DNA of 64,000 bases from an uncultured Psychroserpens sp. (GTDB lineage: Bacteria > Bacteroidota > Bacteroidia > Flavobacteriales > Flavobacteriaceae): positions 310,001 through 374,000 of the forward strand of contig CANKZZ010000003.1 in assembly GCA_947488655.1 (NCBI GenBank), given 5' to 3'. A program made the position numbers and the translations under genes. Shown one piece after another: positions 20,601 to 29,552 of the stretch. Positions within the stretch are counted from its first letter, which is position 1. Every line of letters starts with the position of its first letter. The notes under the pieces are model-generated. The model did not search any database. It worked only from the letters and a program-made list of their open reading frames with translations, and was not told the DNA's origin.

Positions 20601-20652
20601 TTTCTACCCAATACCAAGAACATACCTAGTAGGTTTAAATCTTAACTTTTAA
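17608..20652 (+). CDS. SusC-like TonB-dependent glycan transporter
   Basis: 1014 residues with a signal peptide (MTTKLLSLLFLVFTCFAFGQ). A carboxypeptidase-regulatory-like domain (about 23-100, VDIRGTVTDQASGQPLPGVNV) is followed by a DEVVVIGYG TonB-box-like segment, a plug domain and a 22-strand barrel. The C-terminus ends in an aromatic strand (YLVGLNLNF). SusC homologues import oligosaccharides across the outer membrane with a SusD lid. The adjacent enzymes indicate beta-glucan (laminarin) oligosaccharides. It is the first gene of the PUL operon, and the SusD gene starts 3 bp after its stop. Confidence 0.95.
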   Translation: MTTKLLSLLFLVFTCFAFGQEVDIRGTVTDQASGQPLPGVNVLVKNSSKGASTDFDGNFEMKNVQINSILIFTYIGYKDQEIVVKNGDAITVALVEDSEALDEVVVIGYGSAKKRDLTGAVSIVDSKMIEEIKPIKIEQALQGTVSGVNVTTQSGAPGAGLDIRIRGISTNGANGPLIIIDGYQGDIGVLNPNDIETITVLKDAQAAIYGTIGANGVVLITTKSGKKNAKTSVSYNTYTGFQESSRTLPLLNATEYALLLNESYAANGQALPFSNVTGLGTGTDWQEEILNDNVPIISHDFNVSGGSENITYAISGSHLYQQGIIAPKKSDFRRNTARLSLGVDLSEKLRVKANAIYTYIDRDAINDNGLGSVLFNALNTPSTLNPYDANGEPTLVPNTTGLGIEIINPIAQIENTYNDFDLRKINGTVSLEYDILDSVTLTSRIGYNTTIQESKSFAKQVDYGGKVFDVPRSSVSQNAENFNDYTLDIFGTYKNVFNESHDLTVTLGTTIFKTFGNGLFATGYDVPNNSWEFADISLATGTSDARDVGSYTFDERRLSFFARAQYAFEGKYLLSAMIRRDLSTRFGPENRVAYFPSLTAGWIISDENFFDDINSVNFLKLRASYGVLGNDQIGNNGYVSLLDGEATYVFDNSLVQGQAIGVLPNPDLQWEEAKKFDVGLDMKLFNNRVDITADYFINTRDNLLIGNIPVSGITGVSAPGSGSPTVNAGKVENKGFEFAIGYRDNLSDDFSFGINYNITTLQNEVLEVNNSTGFLDGGSFGVGQLAPSRMDVGNPIGYFYGLQTDGIFQNQAEVDAHPSQNDLGASAAPGDIRFVDINGDGNIDANDRTNIGDPIPEVTMGLNLNFKYKGFDFVAYTFASLGNDMVRNYERTLTDVNRLNYVLDRWTGEGTSNTVPRVTTAATTNNVFSDYFVEDASYIRIQNIQLGYTIPAKFSEKFKISKVRVYGGVNNLYTFTKYRGYDPGASSGAPIGGGIDFGFYPIPRTYLVGLNLNF

Positions 20653-20655
20653 TTA

Positions 20656-22125
20656 ATGATGAAGATGAAAAATAAATTAATAAATATAATAGCGGTCTTT
20701 ACCATTTTATTTGCTGTGTCAGGATGCACAGATGACTTTATAGAAAGACCAATTCCTTACTCAATAGATTCTGAAAATTATTTTAATTCTGAAGATGATT
20801 ATTACAACGCACTAGTTGGAGCATATGATTTGTTACAATCTACTTATGCTAATGCTATAGTTGGAGAAATTGCTTCAAATAACACCTTATGTGGTGGAGA
20901 AAGTGCTACAGATGTAATTGGCTGGCAGCAAATTGATGATATGATTCATACTCCTGTTAATAGTAACCTTAAAGATATTTGGAACTGGATGTTTGCTGGT
21001 GTTAATAGAGCAAATTATATTTTAGAATTTCAAGATAAAACAGATTTTGAAGGCAAAGAAATCATTATTGCCGAAGCTCGATTTTTAAGAGCCTATTATT
21101 ATTTTGAATTGGTGAAATGGTTTGGGCCAGTACCATTAAAAGAAGTAAGATTTCAATTGGGAGATGAAACATCTATACCAAGAAGTCCTGTAGAAGATGT
21201 GTATGCTTTAATAGAAAGTGACTTAATATTTGCGTCAAATACATTAAGCTATACAGCTCCACAAACAGGAAGAGCTACAAGAGGATCTGCCGAAGCTTTA
21301 TTAGGTAAAGCCTATTTGTATCAAGATAAATTTTCAGATGCTGCAATTGTATTAGAGAATTTAATCATGAATGGTCCTTACGATTTAGTAACAGATTATG
21401 ATACCATTTTTGAAAACCAGGGAGAAAATGGAATAGAGTCTGTTTTTGAAGTACAATATACAGATGTAGAAGGTGCTAGTTTTGATTGTTTGCAATGTAG
21501 TGAAGGTAATATAGCTGTTGGTTTTAGCGGTATTCGTAATTATTCTGGTCCAACATTTACTCCAGGTTTTAGTTTTAATGTTCCAACGCAAGAGGCTTAC
21601 GATGCTTTTGATGAAGATGACATTCGTAGAGACGTCGCAATCTTAGATATTGAAGCTTGGGCAGCATCTACAGGTGCAACTTTTGGAACAGGTTTTGAGC
21701 ATACAGGTTATTTTAATAGAAAATATTTACCACGAGTTAGAAGTGCAAACGCAGCAGGAGATGTTAATCTAACTAACCCTAACAATTATAGAGCCATACG
21801 CTTTGCAGATGTTTTATTAATGGCTGCCGAAGCTTTTAATAGAGGTTCTATAAGTGATGATAAAGCAAGATTATATTTAAACCGAGTACGTACACGAGCA
21901 ACATTAGATGATATAACAGCTTCTGGTAATGCTTTAACAGATGCTATATATCAAGAAAGACGTTTAGAACTCGTTGGAGAAGGACATCAATTTTTTGACC
22001 TTGTAAGAACAGGTCGCGGAAATCAAATAGATGGTTTTTCTGCAAATAAAAATGAGTTATTCCCTGTTCCTTTTGAGGAAATACAATTTTCTAACGGTAA
22101 TTGGCAACAAAACCCAGGTTATTAA
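20656..22125 (+). CDS. SusD/RagB-like surface glycan-binding lipoprotein
   Basis: 489 residues. The signal ends in a lipobox (FAVSGC, Cys24), so it is a surface lipoprotein. The fold is recognised by the N-terminal SusD-like region (YFNSEDDYYNALVGAYD), the FLRAYYYFELVKWFGPVPL TPR segment and the C-terminal RRLELVGEGHQFFDLVR motif. It forms the lid of the SusC transporter. Three in-frame ATGs at the start (20656, 20659, 20665) are all possible. Confidence 0.95.
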   Translation: MMKMKNKLINIIAVFTILFAVSGCTDDFIERPIPYSIDSENYFNSEDDYYNALVGAYDLLQSTYANAIVGEIASNNTLCGGESATDVIGWQQIDDMIHTPVNSNLKDIWNWMFAGVNRANYILEFQDKTDFEGKEIIIAEARFLRAYYYFELVKWFGPVPLKEVRFQLGDETSIPRSPVEDVYALIESDLIFASNTLSYTAPQTGRATRGSAEALLGKAYLYQDKFSDAAIVLENLIMNGPYDLVTDYDTIFENQGENGIESVFEVQYTDVEGASFDCLQCSEGNIAVGFSGIRNYSGPTFTPGFSFNVPTQEAYDAFDEDDIRRDVAILDIEAWAASTGATFGTGFEHTGYFNRKYLPRVRSANAAGDVNLTNPNNYRAIRFADVLLMAAEAFNRGSISDDKARLYLNRVRTRATLDDITASGNALTDAIYQERRLELVGEGHQFFDLVRTGRGNQIDGFSANKNELFPVPFEEIQFSNGNWQQNPGY

Positions 22126-22143
22126 AAATAAAAATTGAGAAGT

Positions 22144-24132
22144 ATGAAAATAGTTAAGTATGTATTAAGTATTTGTCTTGTAGCTTTAGTTGTGTATAGT
22201 TGCGAGCAAGATGACGACAACACAGATTTTGTTGATAGTATTGAGGCTCCAGCAAATATCTCTGCAAACGTAGTTGTAACTCAAGATAATACTGGTTTAG
22301 TTACAATAACTCCTTTAGGAGAAGGAGTAGCAAATTACGTTATTGGTTTTGGAGATGGATCTGATGATTCAAATAGTATTCAGCCGGGTAATAGTGTAAC
22401 TCACATTTATAATGAAGGCACTTACGAAGCTACAATTACTGCTAACGGTTTAAATGGGTTATCGACAGTTGTAACGCAACAAATTGTAGTATCATTTCAA
22501 GCTCCAGAAAATTTGGTAGTTACTATTGAGAATGATGCGTCAGTTTCAAAACAAGTTAATGTTACCGCTACAGCCGATTTTGCTTTATCTTATGAAGTAG
22601 ATTTTGGTGATCCAAATAATACTGTAATTATGTCTAACATAGATCAAATTACTTCATTTATTTACGATGAGGCTGGCACCTATACTATAACAGTAACTGC
22701 ATTTAGTGCAGCAATAGAAACTGCGACATATACTGAAGAGTTTGTTGTAACAGAAATACTAGCTCCATTAGCAGCAGCGCCAAATCCACCATCAAGAGAT
22801 GCTGGAGATGTAGTTTCTATTTTTAGTGATGCCTATACAGATGTAACGTTAACAGAGCTACCTACAGTTTGGTCTAGCACAAATTTTAACGCAACTACAG
22901 TAAATGGAGATAATGTATGGTTATTATCTAACCTTGATTTTTTAGGTATGGTAACAAATTATGATACAGGAGAAGATCTTTCGGCTATGGAAATGATGCA
23001 TATAGATTACTGGGTACCAGCTGGCGCTACAAATGGATTGTCAGTAAAAATTGTAAATACTGTAGATGGTGGAGAGGCAGAAGAGTCTTTAGGCGCTACA
23101 GTATCTGGTTCTTGGCAAAGTATAGATTTAGATATGTCTGTTTTTGATGATGGAAATTTATCTAATAAAACTAAAATCACTCAATTATTAATAGACTCAG
23201 ATGGTGTTTCTGATATTGTTTATATAGATAACTTTTATTTCTATAGAGCATCAACAACAGGTCCTGGATTTGATGATGGTTTACTTACAAATGGAGACTT
23301 TGAAAACGGAAGCGAAGCTTGGATAATTGGAGTCGATGATAATAATCCGGCACCAGTTGTAACTAATGGAGGTAATACGTATTACTCTGTAGATGTTACT
23401 TCGGCAGGTCAACCATTTGCTGTAAATGTTAGTCAAAAACTAGAGATTATTCAAGATCAAACTTATACGTTAACTTTCGATGCTTGGTCTGATGTTAATA
23501 GGTCTATTATAGCTGGAATTGGTTTAAGTGGTGGAGATTTTGCTAATACAAGTGAAACGGTAAATATTACTACTAACGTAACTAATTATACGCTTACATT
23601 GACTGCTTCAGGTTTTGGAGCTATGGATGCTCGTGTTCTTTTTGATTTAGGAGCAGAAATAGGTATGGTCAATATTGATAATGTGTCTTTAAATGTTAGT
23701 ACTAATAATTTATTAAATAATGGCGATTTTGAGAATGGTAGTGAGTCTTGGATAATTGGAGTAGACGATAATAATCCAGCACCAGTAGTAACTGTTGGAG
23801 GTAATACTTACTATTCAGTAGATGTTACTTCAGCAGGTCAACCATTTGCTGTAAATGTGAGTCAGAAACTCGAGATTACTCAGGGACAAACTTATACGTT
23901 AACGTTTGATGCTTGGTCTGATGTTAATAGATCAATTATAGCAGGTATTGGTTTAAGTGGAGGAGATTTTGCTAATACTAGTGAGACTGTAAATATTACG
24001 ACTACCGTAACCAATTATACATTAACCTTATCTGCAACAGGTTTTGGAGCTCCAGATGCAAGAGTTTTATTTGATTTAGGAGCAGAAGTTGGTATGGTTA
24101 ATATTGATAACGTAATATTAACTCTTGATTAA
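22144..24132 (+). CDS. Multidomain surface glycan-binding lipoprotein (SusE/SGBP position)
   Basis: 662 residues from the ATG at 22144, chosen over an in-frame TTG at 22135. The lipobox is VVYSC (Cys20). Two PKD-like domains (about 30-205) are followed by a jelly-roll-like module (about 223-372) that is also found in the T9SS protein at 36068. Two nearly identical CBM4/9-like modules (about 380-522 and 523-662), each opening with NGDFENGSE, complete the protein. There is no catalytic motif. Position after SusD suggests it captures beta-glucan at the cell surface. CBM4 members are known to bind laminarin, but here that is inferred. Confidence 0.85.
   Translation: MKIVKYVLSICLVALVVYSCEQDDDNTDFVDSIEAPANISANVVVTQDNTGLVTITPLGEGVANYVIGFGDGSDDSNSIQPGNSVTHIYNEGTYEATITANGLNGLSTVVTQQIVVSFQAPENLVVTIENDASVSKQVNVTATADFALSYEVDFGDPNNTVIMSNIDQITSFIYDEAGTYTITVTAFSAAIETATYTEEFVVTEILAPLAAAPNPPSRDAGDVVSIFSDAYTDVTLTELPTVWSSTNFNATTVNGDNVWLLSNLDFLGMVTNYDTGEDLSAMEMMHIDYWVPAGATNGLSVKIVNTVDGGEAEESLGATVSGSWQSIDLDMSVFDDGNLSNKTKITQLLIDSDGVSDIVYIDNFYFYRASTTGPGFDDGLLTNGDFENGSEAWIIGVDDNNPAPVVTNGGNTYYSVDVTSAGQPFAVNVSQKLEIIQDQTYTLTFDAWSDVNRSIIAGIGLSGGDFANTSETVNITTNVTNYTLTLTASGFGAMDARVLFDLGAEIGMVNIDNVSLNVSTNNLLNNGDFENGSESWIIGVDDNNPAPVVTVGGNTYYSVDVTSAGQPFAVNVSQKLEITQGQTYTLTFDAWSDVNRSIIAGIGLSGGDFANTSETVNITTTVTNYTLTLSATGFGAPDARVLFDLGAEVGMVNIDNVILTLD
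23281..24129 (+). repeat. Tandem duplication of a 143-residue CBM4/9-like module
   Basis: Two copies, 23281-23709 and 23710-24129, have a period of 429 nt and are in frame. The proteins are almost identical over most of their length (for example NVTSAGQPFAVNVSQKLEI-like blocks in both), while the DNA differs at many third positions. This is an old in-frame duplication kept similar by selection. Confidence 0.9.
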
Positions 24133-24136
24133 TTTC

Positions 24137-24144
24137 AAACGTTT
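24137..24144 (+). promoter_or_regulatory. CG-centred palindrome, possible LacI-type half of an operator
   Basis: AAACGTTT lies in the 44-bp gap between the glycan-binding protein and GH16 genes. LacI-family operators are usually palindromes with a CG centre, and a LacI regulator closes this locus. One short site is weak evidence. Confidence 0.2.
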
Positions 24145-24176
24145 TTAAGTTATTGAAAAAGAAAATTTAAAAAATA

Positions 24177-25838
24177 ATGAACATGAAAAATATAATAAAA
24201 ATTACCGCATTTCTTTTTACACTTGCCTGTTTTGTAGGTTGTCAAGATGATGATGCACAAATTGGAGATATTATTGCGCCTTCAAATTTAACAATTACCG
24301 CAGAGATACTTGGAGTAGATGCGAGTAATCCAAATGGTGATGGTAGCGGATTAGTAAAATTAACAGCATCGGCAGATAATGCACTTAGTTATAGTTTTCA
24401 ATATGGTGATGGTCTAGAAGGTGTTGTGCCTTCAGGTATAGATACACATCGTTATAGTATTGTTGGATTAAACACTTATACTGTAGTCGTTAGTGCTATA
24501 GGCTCTGGAGGTGTTGCAACTACCACAAGTATAGATATTGATGTATTTAGTTCGTTTGATGATTTAGAAGCAAAACAATTATTATCTGGCGGTATAGGTT
24601 CATCAAAAACATGGTACTTAGATGCTTCAGTCCCTGGACATTTAGGTGTAGGTGGTAATATAGATATTGCTGCAGATGCGTTTTGGTTTCCTTCTTTTTA
24701 TGCTGCACAACCGTTTGAAAAATGTGGAGATCCAATTTCAGACTGTCTTTGCGATGATGAAATGACATTTAGCTTAGATGCTAATGAGCAGTTAACTTTC
24801 GAATTAAACAATAATGGTCAAACATTTTTTAATGCTGGACATCAAGGTGTAATTGGAGAAAATGCTGGTGAAGATGCTTGTTTTGATTTTGATACATCAG
24901 GTACAAGTATTGTTTCTTTAGCGCCATCTTCTTTTGATTGGTCTATTGTACCAGATCCAGATTTTACAGCAAGAGGTACAACCATGAATTTTTCTGATGG
25001 TAAATTTATGGGTTATTATGTTTCTTCTTCATCTTATGATATTATAGAAGTCACAAATAGTACACTTTATGTAAGAACTGTAGATGCACTTAATCCAGTT
25101 TTATATTGGTACCATAGATTTACAACAACGTTACCATCTCAAAATTTTAATTCAATTTATAATGACTTAGCTTGGTCAGATGAGTTTGATACTAATGGAG
25201 CACCAGATGCTGGTAATTGGACCTATGATCTAGGTGCAGGTGGATGGGGAAACCAAGAACTACAAACGTATACCAATGCTTCGGAAAATGTAATCGTTGA
25301 AGATGGTTTCTTAAAAATTACCGCTAAGGCAGAAGGAAGTGGTTATACCTCAGCACGTTTAAAATCTGAAAATTTATATGAGTTTACCTACGGTAGAGTA
25401 GAAGTAAGAGCTAAGCTTCCAGCTTCACAAGGGACATGGCCAGCAATTTGGTCATTAGGTGCAGATTATGAAACAAATACATGGCCTGGATGTGGAGAAA
25501 TGGACATTATGGAACAAAAAGGACAAGATAAAAATACGGTATTAGCTACTGTTCATCATCCTGCAGTGTCACCAGGAGCTGGTGATGGTTCTACAACAGT
25601 ACTTACTACTTCTACAACACAATTTCATAATTATACAATGGAATGGACACCAGATACTATAACTTTTTTGGTAGATGATAATATATACCATACTGTAGTT
25701 AATTCTCCAGATTTACCATTTGAAAGTGATTTTTTCTTAATACTAAATATTGCAATGGGTGGAACTCTCGGCGGAACAATTGATCCAGGATTTACACAAG
25801 ATACTATGGAGATTGATTATGTAAGAGTATATCAATAA
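24177..25838 (+). CDS. GH16 endo-beta-1,3-glucanase (laminarinase) lipoprotein
   Basis: 553 residues. The lipobox is CFVGC (Cys22). A PKD-like domain (about 35-125) and a middle beta-rich domain of unclear family (about 140-305) precede a GH16 domain (about 318-553). The catalytic motif GEMDIMEQ gives nucleophile Glu441, Asp443 and acid/base Glu446. The extra Met in ExDxxE is typical of laminarinase-type rather than lichenase-type GH16. It should cut internal beta-1,3 bonds at the cell surface. It is the last gene before the terminator at 25921-25952. Confidence 0.92.
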   Translation: MNMKNIIKITAFLFTLACFVGCQDDDAQIGDIIAPSNLTITAEILGVDASNPNGDGSGLVKLTASADNALSYSFQYGDGLEGVVPSGIDTHRYSIVGLNTYTVVVSAIGSGGVATTTSIDIDVFSSFDDLEAKQLLSGGIGSSKTWYLDASVPGHLGVGGNIDIAADAFWFPSFYAAQPFEKCGDPISDCLCDDEMTFSLDANEQLTFELNNNGQTFFNAGHQGVIGENAGEDACFDFDTSGTSIVSLAPSSFDWSIVPDPDFTARGTTMNFSDGKFMGYYVSSSSYDIIEVTNSTLYVRTVDALNPVLYWYHRFTTTLPSQNFNSIYNDLAWSDEFDTNGAPDAGNWTYDLGAGGWGNQELQTYTNASENVIVEDGFLKITAKAEGSGYTSARLKSENLYEFTYGRVEVRAKLPASQGTWPAIWSLGADYETNTWPGCGEMDIMEQKGQDKNTVLATVHHPAVSPGAGDGSTTVLTTSTTQFHNYTMEWTPDTITFLVDDNIYHTVVNSPDLPFESDFFLILNIAMGGTLGGTIDPGFTQDTMEIDYVRVYQ

Positions 25839-25920
25839 AAATCACAAACTATTTAAAGGAATTAAAAATATACTTTTTTGAGATAAAAATTAATGAGTTG
25901 TCTAAAATGAGTAATCATTG

Positions 25921-25952
25921 AAAAGGGTTGAGTTATTCGCTCAACCTTTTTT
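25921..25952 (+). terminator. Intrinsic terminator after the GH16 gene
   Basis: Stem ggttgag (25926-25932) / ctcaacc (25940-25946), 7-nt loop, then six T. It divides the PUL into a susCD-SGBP-GH16 unit and a downstream degradation/uptake unit. Confidence 0.8.
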
Positions 25953-26078
25953 AAATAATTTTTAAAGCAGAAATTTTACAGACTGATAGTTAGTAGTTTA
26001 TAAACTTTATGGTTTTTAAACCTGAAATTTTTTTTGCTAAACATTAACTAAAATATTTTACAAGCAATTAACTAATAA

Positions 26079-29000
26079 ATGAGTAATCATCAAATATACA
26101 TAGGAAATAAGCCAGCAAATTTTAATGATAATGACGTTAAAGGAGAGATGTTAACCTTTGATAACGAGACTTACTATAAAATTTCTAATAGCGATAAAAT
26201 GAGACCATTTTTTATGAGTCTTGTAAGTAATTCTAACCATTGGATGTTTATCTCTAGCAATGGAGCATTAACTGCTGGAAGAAAAAATGCCAATAACGCT
26301 TTGTTTCCTTATTATACAGATGATAAAATTACAGAATCTGCCGAAATTACAGGTAGTAAAACTATCATTCAAGTCCATTTAAATGATAGAACTATGCTGT
26401 GGGAACCTTTTTCTAACAAGTTTCAAGGGGTTTATAATATAAAACGTAATGTCTATAAAAATAGCTTTGGTAATAAAGTTGTTTTTGAAGAGATTAACGA
26501 CGATTTAGCTATAACCTTCAGGTATCAATGGAGTACTAGTAATCAATATGGTTTTGTTAGAAAATCAAGTATTATTAATAATTCAAAAGATAGAATTGAT
26601 ATTTCAATTTTAGACGGTATTCAAAATATACTTCCGTATGGTTTAGATTCAGATTTTCAAAATGCGACAAGTAATTTAATAGACGCTTATAAAAAGTGTG
26701 AGCTCCAAACAGAAACTGGTGTAGGTATATATGCTTTAAGTGCTATTATTGTAGATAAAGCAGAGCCTAGTGAAGCTTTAAAATGCAATACGGTTTGGTT
26801 TTCTGGATTAGAAAAACCTACACACTTAATATCATCTTTGCAGGTAGAAAATTTCCGAAGAGGAAAAAATATTACTCAGGAAATTGATATTAAAGCAGAA
26901 AAAGGTGCATACTTTATAGTTAAAGACTTAAGTATTGAATCAAAGATTGACAAGAGCTGGATGTTTGTTGCTAATGTTAATCAAACAATGAGTAATATCA
27001 ATGCAATTTCTTCAACAATAAAAAGTAATAGTAATTTAATTAAACTAGTTGAAGATGATGTTAATGATGGTACAAAACAACTCATAGATTTAGTTGGAGC
27101 ATCAGATGGTATTCAACTAGGTGAAAATAAATTAAGAAATACAAGACACTTTGCAAATACACTTTTTAATATTATGAGAGGTGGCATTTTTGATGATAAT
27201 TATAAAATTGAAAAGCAAGATTTTGTTAAGTATATAGCTAAAGCTAATAAAGAAGTTTCAATCACTAAAGAAGAAATTTTAAACAGTTTACCTAAAGTTT
27301 TTGATGTTGAGTTTATAAAAAATATAGCCAATCAGGATAACGATAAAAACTTCAAAAGACTGTGTTTTGAATACCTACCATTAAAATTTAGTAGAAGGCA
27401 TGGAGACCCAAGTCGTCCATGGAATAAATTTTCTATTAACACACGCAGTGAAATAGATGGTTCTAAAATTTTAGATTACGAAGGTAATTGGAGAGATATT
27501 TTTCAAAACTGGGAGGCTTTGGCGCATTCCTATCCTGCGTTTATAGAAGGTATGATTCATGAATTTTTCAATGCCACTACTTTTGAGGGTTACAATCCTT
27601 ATAGAGTTACTAAAGATGGTTTTGATTGGGAGGCTATTGAAGCTGATGATCCATGGTCATACATAGGTTATTGGGGAGACCATCAAATTATTTATCTACT
27701 TAAGTTTTTAGAGTTTATAGAAAATCATTATCCAGACAAATTATCAAATTGTTTTACAAAAGATTTATTTGTTTACGCCAACGTACCATATAAAATTAAA
27801 AGCTATCAAGAAACGTTGCAAAACCCAAAAGATACCATTGATTTTGATTATGACTTAGACAAAAAAATCAATGAAGATAAAATTAAATTAGGAGCAGATG
27901 GCGCATTATTACGCGATAAAAACTCTAATATTTATCAGGTTAATTTAATTGAGAAATTATTGGCTACTGTTTTAGCTAAGGTTTCAAATTATATACCAGA
28001 AGGTGGTATTTGGTTAAATACTCAAAGACCAGAATGGAACGATGCCAACAACGCATTAGTGGGTAATGGCGTTTCAATGGTGACCTTATATTATTTGAGA
28101 CGTTTTATCAACTTTTTTGAAAACATTGTAGAAAAATCTACAGACAACAGTTTTAATATTTCAATAGAATTACATACTTTTTTCTCTCAAGTAGTCAATA
28201 CCCTTGCAGATAATAAAACCGTATTGGCTCATAAAATTTCTGATACCGATAGAAAAACTATTTTGGACGGTCTTGGTAAGGCAGGAGGTGATTATAGAAT
28301 TAACATTTATAAATCTGGTTTTACAAGCGATAAAAAAGAAATCACTAAAGATAATTTATCAAACTTTTTTAAAGTATTTAAGCAATATTTAGATCATACA
28401 ATAGCAGCAAATAAAAGAGACGATAAGTTATATCACGCCTACAATTTAATGACTGTAGAGAGTGATAATGAGATTTCTATTTCTTATTTATCTGAAATGT
28501 TAGAAGGTCAAGTTGCAATCTTAAGTTCGGGTTATTTACAACCTAAAGGTGCACTTCAATTATTAGATGCTCTAAAAGCTAGTGCTTTATTTAGAGAAGA
28601 TCAATACAGTTATATTTTATATCCAAATAAGAATTTATCGCGTTTTGCAGATAAAAATAATATTCCTTCAAAAGCAGTTAAAAGATCAAAATTATTACAA
28701 CAACTTGTTGCAGATGGCAACACCCAAATTATAGAAAAAGATATAACAGGTCAATACCATTTTAATGGTAATTTTAATAATGCCGAAAGTTTAAAACTAG
28801 CACTAAATCAACTTCCTAAAGAAGAGTATCAATCATTAATTAGAGAGGAAAAACAATTATTATTAGACATTTTTGAAGATATGTTTGATCATAAGTCCTT
28901 TACAGGTAGATCAGGTACTTTCTTTGGTTATGAAGGTTTAGGGTCTATATACTGGCACATGGTTTCTAAGTTGCTATTAGCAGTTCAAGAAAATTGTTTA

Positions 29001-29540
29001 TTAGCGATTTCTCAAAATGAGAGCGAAGAAATTATTGGGAGACTTTTAGAACACTATTATGAAATTAACGAAGGTATTGGTGTACATAAATCTCCAGAGT
29101 TATATGGTGCGTTTCCTACAGATCCCTATTCACACACTCCTGCAGGAAAAGGCGCGCAACAACCAGGCATGACAGGACAGGTTAAAGAAGATGTCTTATG
29201 TAGATTTGGAGAATTAGGCGTATTTGTAAAGGATGGAATCTTAAAATTTAATCCTAGGTTATTGAGACAAGAAGAGTTTTTAAACGCTTCAAAAATCTTC
29301 ACATATACAGATGTAAATAAGATAGTTAAGTCAATAAAAGTAGATAAAGGTTCATTATGTTTTACATACTGTCAAGTACCTGTAATTTATAAACTTTCAG
29401 AAAAAAATAGCATTACAGTGGTTGATAACGACACATCAAATACAGTTTTTGATGCATTGGCATTAGATGTTAAAACAACTAATAAGTTATTTAATAGAAC
29501 TGGAGATATAAACTATCTAATTGTAGAAATTAAAAGCTAA
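26079..29540 (+). CDS. GH149-like beta-1,3-glucan phosphorylase, cytoplasmic
   Basis: 1153 residues without a signal peptide. The architecture is that of a GH94-clan phosphorylase: a beta-sandwich N-terminal part, a long insert and an (alpha/alpha)6 barrel. The proposed general acid is Asp655 in RPEWNDANNALVGNG, which parallels the WND motif of cellobiose phosphorylases. Other conserved-looking blocks are DYEGNWRDIFQNWEAL, GRSGTFFGYEGLGSIYWHM and AGKGAQQPGMTGQVKEDVL. The size matches GH149 enzymes (about 1100 residues), which phosphorolyse beta-1,3-glucan oligosaccharides to glucose-1-phosphate. GH161 or a GH94 relative is the alternative. The family call comes from memory of motifs and context, not from a search. 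Confidence 0.75.
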   Translation: MSNHQIYIGNKPANFNDNDVKGEMLTFDNETYYKISNSDKMRPFFMSLVSNSNHWMFISSNGALTAGRKNANNALFPYYTDDKITESAEITGSKTIIQVHLNDRTMLWEPFSNKFQGVYNIKRNVYKNSFGNKVVFEEINDDLAITFRYQWSTSNQYGFVRKSSIINNSKDRIDISILDGIQNILPYGLDSDFQNATSNLIDAYKKCELQTETGVGIYALSAIIVDKAEPSEALKCNTVWFSGLEKPTHLISSLQVENFRRGKNITQEIDIKAEKGAYFIVKDLSIESKIDKSWMFVANVNQTMSNINAISSTIKSNSNLIKLVEDDVNDGTKQLIDLVGASDGIQLGENKLRNTRHFANTLFNIMRGGIFDDNYKIEKQDFVKYIAKANKEVSITKEEILNSLPKVFDVEFIKNIANQDNDKNFKRLCFEYLPLKFSRRHGDPSRPWNKFSINTRSEIDGSKILDYEGNWRDIFQNWEALAHSYPAFIEGMIHEFFNATTFEGYNPYRVTKDGFDWEAIEADDPWSYIGYWGDHQIIYLLKFLEFIENHYPDKLSNCFTKDLFVYANVPYKIKSYQETLQNPKDTIDFDYDLDKKINEDKIKLGADGALLRDKNSNIYQVNLIEKLLATVLAKVSNYIPEGGIWLNTQRPEWNDANNALVGNGVSMVTLYYLRRFINFFENIVEKSTDNSFNISIELHTFFSQVVNTLADNKTVLAHKISDTDRKTILDGLGKAGGDYRINIYKSGFTSDKKEITKDNLSNFFKVFKQYLDHTIAANKRDDKLYHAYNLMTVESDNEISISYLSEMLEGQVAILSSGYLQPKGALQLLDALKASALFREDQYSYILYPNKNLSRFADKNNIPSKAVKRSKLLQQLVADGNTQIIEKDITGQYHFNGNFNNAESLKLALNQLPKEEYQSLIREEKQLLLDIFEDMFDHKSFTGRSGTFFGYEGLGSIYWHMVSKLLLAVQENCLLAISQNESEEIIGRLLEHYYEINEGIGVHKSPELYGAFPTDPYSHTPAGKGAQQPGMTGQVKEDVLCRFGELGVFVKDGILKFNPRLLRQEEFLNASKIFTYTDVNKIVKSIKVDKGSLCFTYCQVPVIYKLSEKNSITVVDNDTSNTVFDALALDVKTTNKLFNRTGDINYLIVEIKS

Positions 29541-29552
29541 TAGATTAAAATA

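Noticed and set aside
22135-22143. TTG start for the glycan-binding lipoprotein
   Set aside because: The ATG at 22144 gives a standard lipoprotein signal directly, and the extra three residues add nothing.
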